Shown here: positions 13,678-23,000 of the stretch, in pieces
Layout of the letters: every line of letters begins with the position of its first letter
Numbering within the stretch: the stretch's first letter is position 1
Assembly (NCBI GenBank): GCA_028822675.1
Contig: JAPKDE010000015.1
Coordinates: forward strand, 1-25,964
Origin: Dehalococcoidia bacterium
GTDB lineage: Bacteria; Chloroflexota; Dehalococcoidia; UBA3495
DNA: 25,964 nucleotides
Reading direction: 5' to 3'
Notes under the pieces: generated by a model
Seen by the model: the letters and a program-made list of their open reading frames with translations, nothing else
Database searches by the model: none
Told to the model about the DNA's origin: nothing
Program-made: the position numbers and the translations under genes

Positions 13678-15681
13678 TTGGCTGACCAGTCCCTAGACCA
13701 ACTTTGTATCAACACCATTAGATTTCTGGCCATCGACACTGTCCAGAAGGCAAAATCAGGCCATCCAGGAGCTCCCATGGGGCAAGCGGACATGGCTTAC
13801 ACCCTCTGGGATCGGTTCCTTTCACACAACCCCGCCGACCCCACCTGGCCTAACAGAGACCGCTTTATTCTCTCTCCAGGGCACGCTTCGGCACTGTTGT
13901 ATTCCCTGCTTCATCTAACGGGCTACAACCTGCCGATGGACGAGCTGAAACAATTTCGCCAATGGAAAAGTAAAACTCCCGGCCACCCGGAATACGGCGT
14001 CACACCCGGCGTAGAAGCCACCACCGGCCCGCTGGGTCAGGGATTTGGCAACGCTGTGGGCATGGCTCTAGCCGAGCGCTGGCTGGCCAGCCGGTACAAC
14101 CAACCCGGCCACGGGATTATTGACCACTACACCTACGCCATAGTTTCCGACGGCGACCTCCAAGAGGGCATCACTTCAGAAGCCGCCTCCATGGCCGGAA
14201 CCATGGGACTGGGCAAGCTAATCATGCTCTACGATGACAACGATATTTCCATCGAGGGCGGGACCGACATCACCTTCCGCGAGAACGTGGCCAAGCGGTT
14301 CGAGTCTTACGGCTGGCAAGTCATCGGCACCATTGAAGGCACTGACGTTGATGGGATTGCATCAGCAATCACCGCCGCCAAAGCAGAAACAGAGAAGCCC
14401 AGCATCATCGTCTGCCGCACCGTGATTGGTTACGGCAGCCCCAACAAAGCCGGCAAGGCGTCCGTACACGGCGACCCGTTGGGGGACGATGAGATTGCCC
14501 TGACGCGTGAGAACCTAAAATGGGAGTCCACCGAGTCGTTTACCATCCCCGCAGAAGCTGGGGTACACCTGGGGTTGGCCACTGAAAGGGGCAAAGCAAG
14601 CCAGGATCAATGGCATACAGCGTTTGGCGAATACCGCAAAGCGTTCCCTGACGAAGCCCAGCAATTGGAAGACGCCCTCCGCGGGAAACTGCCCGCCAAT
14701 TGGGAAGACGGCCTAAACGGTTTGTTCGAAAAAGCCGATCCCGTTGCCACTCGGTCTGCTTCCGGCGTGGTGATGAACGCTATCTCAAAAGGTATCCCGG
14801 CATTTATCGGCGGATCTGCGGACTTGGCCCCATCCACCCGCACAGCTTTGGATGACCGAGGCGACATCGGACCCGGCGAGTTCTCCGGGCATAACCTGCA
14901 CTTTGGCGTTCGAGAACACGCCATGGGTGCCGTGGCCAACGGCATTGCCCTACACGGCGGTGCGATTCCCTACACGGCTACGTTCCTAGTCTTCTCCGAC
15001 TACATGCGGCCATCAATCCGGTTGGGCGCGCTCATGGGTCAGCAGGTGATTTATGTCTTCACCCATGACTCCATCGGAGTTGGTGAAGACGGCCCCACCC
15101 ACCAACCCATTGAACACTTGATGTCACTGCGTGAGATACCCGGCCTGGTTGTCAGCCGACCAGCCGACGCTACTGAGACTGTAGAAGTCTGGCGCGCAGC
15201 CATTTCCCGTCGCAACGGCCCTACGGTCATGGCGTTCACCCGCCAAAACCTGCCAGTGTTCGACCGGTCAGAGCTGGCCGCCGCTTCCGGCGTCCTAAAT
15301 GGTGGTTACACCCTATGGGAGAGCAGCGATAGCCCCCAGGTAATCATCATCGCCACCGGCTCAGAGGTGCACATTGCATTAGAGGCCGGAAAGAATCTGG
15401 CCGAAGAAGGCACCGCGGTCAGAGTAGTTTCCATGCCGTCCTGTGAGGTATTCGACGAGCAACCCAAGGAATACCGAGACCAAATCTTGCCGCCATCCAT
15501 TCGCGCCCGAGTCTCTGTCGAAGCCGGCAGCACCAAGGGGTGGGAGCGGTACGTTGGCCTGGACGGCGCGTCCGTCGGCATGACCGGCTACGGAGCATCG
15601 GCCCCCGCCGGTACGCTCTACGAGAAATTTGGTATCACCGCAGAACGAGTCGCCGACGAAGCACGCAAACTAGTCAGCTAG
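13678..15681 (+). CDS. tkt: Transketolase
   Basis: A 667-residue protein, normal length. Transketolase transfers two-carbon ketol units between sugar phosphates in the non-oxidative pentose-phosphate pathway using thiamine diphosphate. Visible signatures are [10 protein letters not shown] near residue 25, the ThDP/Mg motif [18 protein letters not shown]...DDNDISIEG near 157-190, the ThDP-activating Glu in [14 protein letters not shown] near 410, and [18 protein letters not shown] near 463. The start is TTG at 13678, set by AGGGGG 7 bases upstream and by the alignment of the N-terminus ([25 protein letters not shown]). It leads the pentose-phosphate cluster and is followed after 64 bases by the disulfide oxidoreductase. 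No lesion is seen. Confidence 0.97.
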   Translation: MADQSLDQLCINTIRFLAIDTVQKAKSGHPGAPMGQADMAYTLWDRFLSHNPADPTWPNRDRFILSPGHASALLYSLLHLTGYNLPMDELKQFRQWKSKTPGHPEYGVTPGVEATTGPLGQGFGNAVGMALAERWLASRYNQPGHGIIDHYTYAIVSDGDLQEGITSEAASMAGTMGLGKLIMLYDDNDISIEGGTDITFRENVAKRFESYGWQVIGTIEGTDVDGIASAITAAKAETEKPSIIVCRTVIGYGSPNKAGKASVHGDPLGDDEIALTRENLKWESTESFTIPAEAGVHLGLATERGKASQDQWHTAFGEYRKAFPDEAQQLEDALRGKLPANWEDGLNGLFEKADPVATRSASGVVMNAISKGIPAFIGGSADLAPSTRTALDDRGDIGPGEFSGHNLHFGVREHAMGAVANGIALHGGAIPYTATFLVFSDYMRPSIRLGALMGQQVIYVFTHDSIGVGEDGPTHQPIEHLMSLREIPGLVVSRPADATETVEVWRAAISRRNGPTVMAFTRQNLPVFDRSELAAASGVLNGGYTLWESSDSPQVIIIATGSEVHIALEAGKNLAEEGTAVRVVSMPSCEVFDEQPKEYRDQILPPSIRARVSVEAGSTKGWERYVGLDGASVGMTGYGASAPAGTLYEKFGITAERVADEARKLVS

Positions 15682-15745
15682 CCCGTCTCTGTCTTACAGG
15701 GTTTCGTCGGCCAACCTACCAGTCATTATTTAGCCGGAGGGTTTC

Positions 15746-17107
15746 ATGCGTAAGTTCAACTTTATAGTGATTGGCTCTGGCTCTGGCTCCGGCCTGGAAG
15801 TGTCGGCGGATTTATCTGACGCCGGCTGGTCGGTGGCGATCATCGAGGAAGGTCCTTTTGGCGGCACCTGCTTAAATCGGGGCTGTATACATTCCAAGAT
15901 GCTAATCCATTGCGCAGACGTGATGCAGACGGTCCAAAACGCTGCTGCATTCGGCATCCACGCCAAGGTTGAAAGCATCGATTGGCCGTTCATCGTTAAA
16001 CGCACCTTTGAAGAAGTGGACGCCGACGCGGCAATGATTGAACGCGGCAACCGGCAGGCTGACAACGTTGAGGTCTTCAAAGGCACCGGTCGGTTCACGG
16101 GACCCAAAACGATCGCCGTCTCCGGCCAAGGCTTGGAAGAAGAGTTAACGGCGGAGACCAGACCCTGGGTACCCGATATTCCCGGCCTGGCCCAAACGCC
16201 GTATATCATTTCCGATGAAGCCCTACGCCTCCCGGAACAACCCCGCAGACTCACCGTGGTCGGCGGCGGGTACATCGCTGCGGAGTTAGCCCATTTCTTG
16301 GGCGCACTCGGCACAGAGGTCACCAGCATCCACCGCAGAGACTTGATGCTCCGGGAAGAAGATACAGACGTGTCTCGCCGGTTCACACAGGTCTACCAGC
16401 GCCGTTTCAATATGGTTTTAGACGCCCAAGTTACCGGAGTATCTTCCAAAGACGGGGAGATAATTGTAGAAGTAACAACTCCCAACGGGACGCAATCATT
16501 AACTTCAGACACACTCCTCATGGCCACCGGGAGAGTACCCAACACAGACCTCCTGGACATGGCAAAAACCGGAGTAGAGCTAAACGACCGTGGTTACATC
16601 AAGACCGATGAGTTTCTCCAGACCAATGTACCCGGCATCTGGGCGCTTGGCGACATAGTGGGCAAGTACCTCTTGAAACACAGTGCAAACCTTGAAGCAG
16701 CTTACGCATCTAACAACATAATGAATCCGGACAACCAGGCAGCGGTGGACTATTCTGCCATGCCCCACGCGGTTTTTGCCTCGCCTTAGGTGGCATCGGT
16801 GGGACTAACAGAGCAAGAGGCAGATGGGCGCGGGGCATCATATATCACCGCCACCTATAACTATTCAGACACCGCCTACGGAGCGTCCATAGAAGACAAA
16901 GACGGTTTTGTGAAAGTTCTGGCAGAACCGGCGAGCGGCGAGATTCTGGGCTGCCACATCATTGGTACCGACGCCGCAACGCTGATCCAAGAAGCCGCCA
17001 ACGCCATGCGGGCTAGGCTGAGCACCAACGCCATAACTCAGTCTATCTACGTTCATCCGGCTCTGCCTGAAGTGGTCCAGAGGGCCTTCGGTGCATTGCC
17101 CTTCTGA
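15746..17107 (+). pseudogene. FAD-dependent pyridine nucleotide-disulfide oxidoreductase (mycothione reductase/Lpd-like), interrupted by TAG
   Basis: Two ORFs in one frame, 15746-16786 and 16790-17107, separated only by TAG at 16787-16789, form one protein of about 453 codons. Present are the N-terminal FAD dinucleotide fold, redox pair Cys42-x4-Cys47 (GGTCLNRGCIHSK), the NAD(P)H fold (TVVGGGYIAAELAHFLG), the second FAD motif (GIWALGDI) and the dimer interface with YVHPALPEVV, which carries the His-Glu base. The stop falls in HAVFASP-*-VASVGLTEQEA, where relatives have Gln, so CAG to TAG is likely. Two more lesions point to decay: near residue 136 (ELTAE then TRPWVPDIP) the usual conserved ATG-x-RP segment is mostly missing, and a GGCTC[TC] hexamer is repeated three times in the first FAD loop (15773-15790). 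Strong GGAGG precedes ATG 15746. Confidence 0.82.
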
Positions 17108-17140
17108 GCCGCCATTTTGGCAATTTTAGGAGTACAACCT

Positions 17141-18055
17141 GTGGAATTAGGAATGATTGGCCTGGGACGCATGGGCGGAAATATGGCCCAGCGATTGGTC
17201 GCCGGCGGACACCGGGTGGTGACTTACGACCGGGACTCGGCAGCGGTCACTTCCAGCCACGGCTACGGCGGCGAAGGCGCATCTTCTTTGGATGATGTTG
17301 TCTCCCGTTTATCAACTCCCAGAGCCCTTTGGATCATGGTCCCGGCGGGCCAACCAACAGAAGACACGGTAGATGCCCTGGCCGAGTCGCTCAGCCCCGG
17401 TGACGCCATCCTTGACGGCGGCAACGCCAACTACAAAGACAGCATGCGCCGAGCCGTGAAACTGTCCGCCCAAGGGATAGACTTCATAGATGTTGGCACC
17501 AGCGGCGGCATCTGGGGCCTAGCCGAAGGCTATTCCTTGATGGTCGGCGGCGATGAGACTGCCGTTAAGAGACTGGAGCCCATATTCCATACACTTGCCC
17601 CGGCCCCTGACAAGGGATACAGCCGGGTCGGCCCCAGCGGGGCGGGCCATTTCACCAAGATGGTGCATAACGGCGTGGAATACGGTCTGATGCAGGCCTA
17701 CGCAGAGGGTTTTGAACTGCTGGCCGCCAAAGAAGAGTTCGGCCTGGATCTGCCGGCCATTGCCGAGACCTGGCGTTACGGCAGCGTGGTCCGTTCCTGG
17801 CTGTTGGATCTCGCCGCCGACGCCCTGAAGGACGACCCTAAATTGGAGTCTCTAGATTCCTATGTGGATGACTCTGGAGAAGGCCGGTGGACGGTTGAAG
17901 AATCGGTGGAACTGGCCGTGCCGATCCCGGTGATTACCCTATCCTTGCAGGCCCGGTTCCGTTCCAGGCAGAAACAACCGTTTGGCGGAAGACTGCTGGC
18001 GGCACTCAGAAACCAATTTGGCGGACATGCTGTGCGCAAGTCCGATGACGGCTAG
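17141..18055 (+). CDS. gnd: 6-phosphogluconate dehydrogenase, decarboxylating, short (about 300 aa) type
   Basis: About 304 residues, the short form found in many bacteria (the long form has about 470). It converts 6-phosphogluconate to ribulose-5-phosphate and CO2 while reducing NAD(P). The N-terminal nucleotide fold is GMIGLGRMGGNMAQRL, the substrate loop DGGNANYKDSMRR, and SGGIWGLAEGYSLMVGG and the catalytic-lysine segment GHFTKMVHNGVEYGLMQ are all intact. The C-terminus LRNQFGGHAV is also typical. The start is GTG at 17141, preceded by TAGGAG with an 8-base spacer; an upstream TTG at 17117 in frame is rejected because the ribosome-binding site lies downstream of it. It overlaps the zwf homologue by 11 bases. 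It is the intact gene between two interrupted ones. Confidence 0.93.
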   Translation: MELGMIGLGRMGGNMAQRLVAGGHRVVTYDRDSAAVTSSHGYGGEGASSLDDVVSRLSTPRALWIMVPAGQPTEDTVDALAESLSPGDAILDGGNANYKDSMRRAVKLSAQGIDFIDVGTSGGIWGLAEGYSLMVGGDETAVKRLEPIFHTLAPAPDKGYSRVGPSGAGHFTKMVHNGVEYGLMQAYAEGFELLAAKEEFGLDLPAIAETWRYGSVVRSWLLDLAADALKDDPKLESLDSYVDDSGEGRWTVEESVELAVPIPVITLSLQARFRSRQKQPFGGRLLAALRNQFGGHAVRKSDDG

Positions 18056-19511
18056 CTCCGTGGCTCAAAGCACCACCATTGTTATCTTTGGCGCGTCGGG
18101 TGACCTCACCCGCCGCAAGTTGATACCGTCTATGTGCAGCCTTTTTTGCAAGGGCAGGTTGGGGCCTGAAGTAAACATAGTCGGCTTTGCCCGTAGCAAT
18201 ATTTCCACAGAGGAATACCGGAATTCCCTCGTTGAGGGGATGGAAGCCTTTGAAGATTTCAGCCCGGAGAGCGAGGAGTGGAACGAATTCACTTCCTGCA
18301 TCCACTATTATCACGGCGACGTTTATTCAGCTGACGACCTGGCAAGTTTTGAAGAAGTCTTGCAAAGCATCGAATCTCCCGACGAACCGGCCAACCGGAT
18401 TTATTACCTAGCCCTGGCCCCGTTTCTTTACGAGCCAGCAATCCTAAACCTGGGCGCATCAGGAATGGCCCGTGCTCCTGGCGCTTGGCGTTGAGTGGTC
18501 ACAGAAAAGCCATTTGGTTCTGATTTAGCCTCGGCCCAAGGGCTCAATAAATCGATCCACTCGGTATTCACAGAGGACCAGGTCTTCCGTATCGACCACT
18601 ACCTGGGCAAGGAGACAGTCCAAAACTTGATGGTCTTGCGGTTCGCCAACACCCTCTTTGAGCCGGTCTGGAACAGAACCTACATCGACAACGTCCAGAT
18701 CACCGTGTCGGAGACCGTGGCCTTGGCCGACCGTGCTGGTTATTACTACCAGGCTGGAATATTCCGGGACATGTTTCAGAACCACTTGCTCCAGTTGCTG
18801 ACCGTTGTCGCTATGGAGCCGCCATCCAATTTCCAGGCCGACCTGCTGCGCAACGAAAAAGTCAAAGTGCTGAACGCCATCCGCCGAGTAACACCGACAT
18901 CTGCATTGGAGATTGCGGTGCACGCCCAGCACGAAGGGTACCTAGAAGAACCCAATGTGCCTTCGGATTCGCGGACGCCCACCTACGCTGCTGTACGATT
19001 GGATATCGAAAACTGGCGATGGCAGGGTGTTCCGTTTTATCTTCGCTCCGGGAAAGCGTTGGACGACAAACGCACCGAGATTGTGATTCAATTTCGAAGA
19101 CCGCCCCATCTGATGTTTGACCAAGATATTAGCCCAAACATTCTGGCGATTCAGGTACAACCCAACGAGGGTCTGCACCTGGAATTTCAGGCCAAAACGC
19201 CGGACGAGAAGATGGAACTTAGGCCCGTGGATTTGGAATTCCACTATGATGATTCATTTGGCGGACAGGCTATCCCAGACGCCTATGAGCGGCTCCTCCT
19301 TGATGCCATGAACGGCGACGCTTCTCTGTTCACCCGCAGCGACGAGTTTGAAGGAGCCTGGGAAATAATGGACCCAATTATACAGGGATTGGCCCTGCCG
19401 GACGCTCCCCTACCAGCGTCATATCCTATAGGCAGTCGCGGGCCGGAAGCAGCAGACAGTTTTTTGGCCAAATTTGGGAGCCACTGGCAGTACCGGGATT
19501 GGCAGCACTAA
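18045..19511 (+). pseudogene. zwf: Glucose-6-phosphate dehydrogenase, interrupted by one in-frame TGA
   Basis: The frame from ATG 18045 to TAA 19509-19511 spans 488 codons, normal length, with a single TGA at 18492-18494. Upstream: IVIFGASGDLTRRKLIPS (NADP fold), YYLALAPFLYEPAI. Downstream: EKPFGSDLASA, the active-site signature RIDHYLGKETVQNLMVLRF, DMFQNHLLQLL, VPFYLRSGKALDDK and the C-terminal SHWQYRDW. The stop lies between AWR and VVTEKPFG, where relatives have a second Arg, so CGA to TGA explains it. No other lesion is visible, so a very recent mutation, a base-call error or readthrough remain possible. If translation stops there, both the catalytic His and the substrate site are lost. 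A GTG directly follows the TGA but would give a protein without the NADP fold. Confidence 0.88.
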
Positions 19512-19588
19512 GCGTTTAATACTTATCACGCTTACACTTTTCTAATTTTTCTATCAACGCGCAACCAAAGCGCAACGGATAATATCCT

Positions 19589-21427
19589 TTGACCTATAAA
19601 CGAATAGACGACTACGGGCTGATTGGAGACATGCACGGATCAGCGCTGGTCAGTTCTGACGGATCCATAGACTGGTGCTGTATGCCCAGGTTCGATTCAC
19701 CAGCATTATTCAGCCGAATATTGGATTCCAATAAGGGCGGCTTCTACAAGTTGGCGCCGACCAAGATCAGTTCATCAACTCGCCGCTATCTCCCCAACAC
19801 CAACGTCTTGGAGACCAGTTTCACCACCAGCACCGGCACCGGCGTTCTCATAGACTTCATGCCGGTACATCGGCATTCGGCCATGCCCAGAGAGCCGCTG
19901 GAGGTGGTCGATTTCCAACGGGTTGTACGTATTCTCCACTGCACTAAAGGTCGCTTGGACTTCGAGATGGACTGCTACCCCAAGTTCGATTACGGGACCA
20001 TCGTGCCCCATGCATCCCTCAGCAGTTCCACCACCGGAATGGCCCACGGAGGGTCAGAAGCGGTGTCGGTCTATTGCTCATCTCCCCTGACCGTGGTGAA
20101 TGATGGTTTTCGGTCTCGGGGCGTTATTTTTGAGGGCGAGAAGCTATATTCCACAATCTCTAATCAAGTGTCTTTTACCCATCGCACGGAGCCACTTAGC
20201 CCAATTGAGTTAGATTACGAATTGGCTGACACCACCGCTTTTTGGGAGGATTGGGCAGCACAGTGCACTTTTCAGGGAGAACATCGGGAGGCGGTACTGC
20301 GCAGTGCCCTGACTCTGAAAGCTCTGACTTACGCTCCTTCCGGTGCACTCGTCGCTGCGCCCACCACGTCGCTGCCTGAGGTCATTGGCGGTGAGCGCAA
20401 CTGGGACTATCGATACACTTGGATCAGGGACGCCACCTTTGCCCTCTACGCACTCTCCATCATCGGCTACACAGGAGAGGCCAGGGCGTTCAAGGAATGG
20501 CTGGAATGGAGTACTTCCGGCCGCGCCAGAGACCTGCAGGTGATGTACGGCCTGGGCGGCGAACGGCGGTTGACCGAGACTGAAATTCCGGAACTGGAAG
20601 GCTATATGAACTCCCAGCCGGTCCGCATTGGCAACGGGGCGTACGACCAATTTCAGTTGGACATCTACGGCGAAATCATGGACTCGGCCCACATTTTCCG
20701 CAAGTTTGGCGGAGCGGTGGACGCCGACTATTGGGAGTACCTGCGTCGAGTGGTTAACTTTGTCATTGACCACTGGCGTGAACCAGACGAAGGTATCTGG
20801 GAGACCAGGGGCGGCAGGCAGCACTTTGTGTTTTCCAAGGTGATGTGCTGGGTGGCCATGGACCGCGCCATCAAAGCCGCAACCGATCTGAAACTACCGG
20901 GCGACGTTGAAGCCTGGGAAAAAATTCGTGACGAGATCTGCAATGAGATCATGGCCAAGGGTTATTCCCAAAAGCGTCAGGCGTTTGTCCAGTCCTACGG
21001 GAGCGACAACCTGGACGCCGCCAACCTGATGCTGCCATTGGTCGGGTTCATTCCGGCCACAGACCCCATGATGCGCTCCACCATCCGGGCCACCCAGAAA
21101 GAGCTGACCAACAAGCAAGGGTTTGTTTACCGCTACACCAACTTGGATGACGGTCTGGACGGTAGCGAAGGATCGTTCATCATCTGCACCTTTTGGTTGG
21201 CGGATAACCTGATTCATCTGGGCCAGATTGATGAAGCGCGTGTGCTGCTAAATGCACTTCTGGATTGCGCCAATGACCTGGGCTTGCTCAGCGAAGAATA
21301 CGACTCAGCCACCGGGAACATGCTGGGCAACTTCCCTCAGGCTTTCTCCCACCTGGCTTTGATTAACACAGCTGTACAACTGCATCAGGCCACACACGGC
21401 GCCGTTCCAACGCCGGGCAGGTCCTAG
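19589..21427 (+). CDS. Glycoside hydrolase family 15 (glucoamylase/trehalase-like)
   Basis: A 612-residue protein with an N-terminal beta-sandwich (IDDYGLIGDMHGSALVSSDGSIDWCCMPRFDSPALF) and a C-terminal alpha/alpha six-barrel. GH15 enzymes release glucose from the ends of alpha-glucans or split trehalose with inversion. Key sites are GGERNWDYRYTWIRDATF, the likely general acid Glu405 in EPDEGIWETRG, and the general base Glu569/570 in LGLLSEEYD. There is no signal peptide, so it is probably cytoplasmic, acting on glycogen or trehalose. The start is TTG at 19589, with the family-conserved N-terminus beginning a few residues later and no strong ribosome-binding site. It lies 77 bases after the zwf homologue in the same direction and could feed glucose to that pathway. 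Confidence 0.92.
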   Translation: MTYKRIDDYGLIGDMHGSALVSSDGSIDWCCMPRFDSPALFSRILDSNKGGFYKLAPTKISSSTRRYLPNTNVLETSFTTSTGTGVLIDFMPVHRHSAMPREPLEVVDFQRVVRILHCTKGRLDFEMDCYPKFDYGTIVPHASLSSSTTGMAHGGSEAVSVYCSSPLTVVNDGFRSRGVIFEGEKLYSTISNQVSFTHRTEPLSPIELDYELADTTAFWEDWAAQCTFQGEHREAVLRSALTLKALTYAPSGALVAAPTTSLPEVIGGERNWDYRYTWIRDATFALYALSIIGYTGEARAFKEWLEWSTSGRARDLQVMYGLGGERRLTETEIPELEGYMNSQPVRIGNGAYDQFQLDIYGEIMDSAHIFRKFGGAVDADYWEYLRRVVNFVIDHWREPDEGIWETRGGRQHFVFSKVMCWVAMDRAIKAATDLKLPGDVEAWEKIRDEICNEIMAKGYSQKRQAFVQSYGSDNLDAANLMLPLVGFIPATDPMMRSTIRATQKELTNKQGFVYRYTNLDDGLDGSEGSFIICTFWLADNLIHLGQIDEARVLLNALLDCANDLGLLSEEYDSATGNMLGNFPQAFSHLALINTAVQLHQATHGAVPTPGRS

Positions 21428-21651
21428 CGACTATGGGGCCGTTTGGCCCTTGCCAGGCGTGTACGGCGCGAGTATTATTCCCCTACCCTAAGACTCTGGA
21501 ATATATAGGGTCTAGTTGTATTCAGAATCTAAAAGGTACGGGGCAGACCATTTCGTCGGCTATTTGTGTAAATGGCCAGTAATGAGTCTCCCCTGCCAAC
21601 ACGGAATGCGTCCGGTCACCCTCGTAGCACTGAGGTTGGCTCCGCAGATAA

Positions 21652-22884
21652 ATGGCCGACACCTCTACAACTGAATCATCAACCGGCCCAGAAACCGAGA
21701 GTAACCGCCAGCATTTGCTTGGCTCTCTCATATTCGGCCACACCATCATCCATTGGTATCAGCAACTCTTTCCGGTTATCTTGCCCGGTATCAAAGACAC
21801 ACTGGATCTCAATGACGTTGAATTGGGCACATTGTCCACCGTCAGGGAAGGATCCAGCGGACTCCTGATCATGCCTTCAGGTTTCCTGGCGGACTCCTTT
21901 TACAAATACCGCCCTCTTTTCCTGGCATTTGCCCTTGCCAGCAGTGGTCTGGCCTATTTCATGGTGGGATTGGCATTCAGCTATTTCTGGATACTGCCGG
22001 GTATCGCCATGATTGGCGTGGCATCGGCAGCTTGGCACCCTGCATCCGTTGGTTCATTATCAGCTCGATTCTCAGACCGCCGTGGCACCGCGCTAGCCAT
22101 GCACGGAGTCGGAGCAAGCATCGGCGACACCATCTCGCCCTTGATCATCGGCGCATTATTGTTGGTCGTCAGTTGGCAAACATTGATGCAATATCACCTG
22201 TTGCCGGCACTGGTCTTAGCGTTCATTCTCTGGCGAAGTCTGGGGTCCCACTACAAAGACGCAGCCCCTCGGCCAACCGTTAAGAACTACATGAGCGGAA
22301 TCAAGGACATGCTCAGCCAGCGCAGTGTGCTGGCAATCATGATCGCCGGTGTTTTCATGAGCATGGGCCGCCTCAGCATCCTGACATTCCTGCCAATCTA
22401 TCTAGCCGAAGATTTGGGCTATTCAACCTTGGGCTTGGGGTTCTACTTCATGCTCCTCTACTTGATGGGGATGGTCTCTCAGCCCATCATGGGTATCGTA
22501 TCCGACAAATTCGGCAGAAAAATCGTGTTGCTTCCTGCCTATGCCACCCTCGGGTTGTTGTATTTTTTAGTGCCGGTCACTGACAACGCTTTCGAACTTG
22601 GCTTGGTCGTCGGAGCGATGGGTATGTTCTTCTACGGGACTAGCAACATCGCCACTGCCGCCGTGATGGACCTTTCGTCATCTGCGATACAGGGCAGCAC
22701 CATGAGCGTCCAGAGCGTCTTCCGGCACATATTCACGCTCCCTGCCCCGGTCATCGCCGGCGTATTGGTCACCTGGAAAGGAACGGATGCCGCGTTCATC
22801 TACGCTGGCGTGCTACTTCTGTTGGGCGCGATGGTAATTGCGGCCATCAAATTCCCTCGTCGGCCAGTTAAAGACCCCGCCTGA
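21652..22884 (+). CDS. MFS transporter, fosmidomycin-resistance (Fsr)-like
   Basis: A 410-residue 12-segment major facilitator, not closely related to the two at 491-2978. FGHTIIHWYQQLFPVILP in segment 1 and AAWHPASVGSLSARFSDRRGTALAMHGVGASIGDTISPLIIGALL in segments 4-5 are typical of the fosmidomycin-resistance group, and MGIVSDKFGRKIVL in the middle is the second motif A. It is probably a drug/metabolite exporter in the inner membrane. ATG 21652 is the earliest possible start because TAA (21649-21651) precedes it in frame; there is no strong ribosome-binding site. It stands 116 bases upstream of hyuA in the same direction and may serve the same substrate. The gap 21428-21651 holds only a weak GGGCC/GGCCC hairpin (21436-21449) without a T-run. 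Confidence 0.9.
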   Translation: MADTSTTESSTGPETESNRQHLLGSLIFGHTIIHWYQQLFPVILPGIKDTLDLNDVELGTLSTVREGSSGLLIMPSGFLADSFYKYRPLFLAFALASSGLAYFMVGLAFSYFWILPGIAMIGVASAAWHPASVGSLSARFSDRRGTALAMHGVGASIGDTISPLIIGALLLVVSWQTLMQYHLLPALVLAFILWRSLGSHYKDAAPRPTVKNYMSGIKDMLSQRSVLAIMIAGVFMSMGRLSILTFLPIYLAEDLGYSTLGLGFYFMLLYLMGMVSQPIMGIVSDKFGRKIVLLPAYATLGLLYFLVPVTDNAFELGLVVGAMGMFFYGTSNIATAAVMDLSSSAIQGSTMSVQSVFRHIFTLPAPVIAGVLVTWKGTDAAFIYAGVLLLLGAMVIAAIKFPRRPVKDPA

Positions 22885-23000
22885 AGCTAGTCGAGCACCC
22901 TGCCCCACGTCTAATTTGGATTTTGCGGCCGTATAGGCTCTTGCCTCCCAATTCCGACACCAGTATCATGCCCAGTAAGTAACAGAATGTGAGTAACTGA

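Noticed and set aside
17982..18044. Upstream start for the zwf homologue
   Set aside because: It would overlap gnd by over 70 bases; ATG 18045 gives the usual N-terminus shortly before IVIFGASGDL.
70..18494. Alternative genetic code (TGA or TAG as sense codon)
   Set aside because: Intact genes in the window end with TGA, TAG and TAA and contain no internal stops, and the replaced residues differ (Arg, Gln, probably Gly).
18495..19511. Separate gene starting at GTG 18495 after the zwf stop
   Set aside because: The sequence continues the same G6PD domain without a gap and has no ribosome-binding site of its own; it is the second part of one interrupted gene.
21436..21449. GGGCC/GGCCC hairpin after the GH15 gene as a terminator
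   Set aside because: The stem is only 5 bp and has no following T-run.
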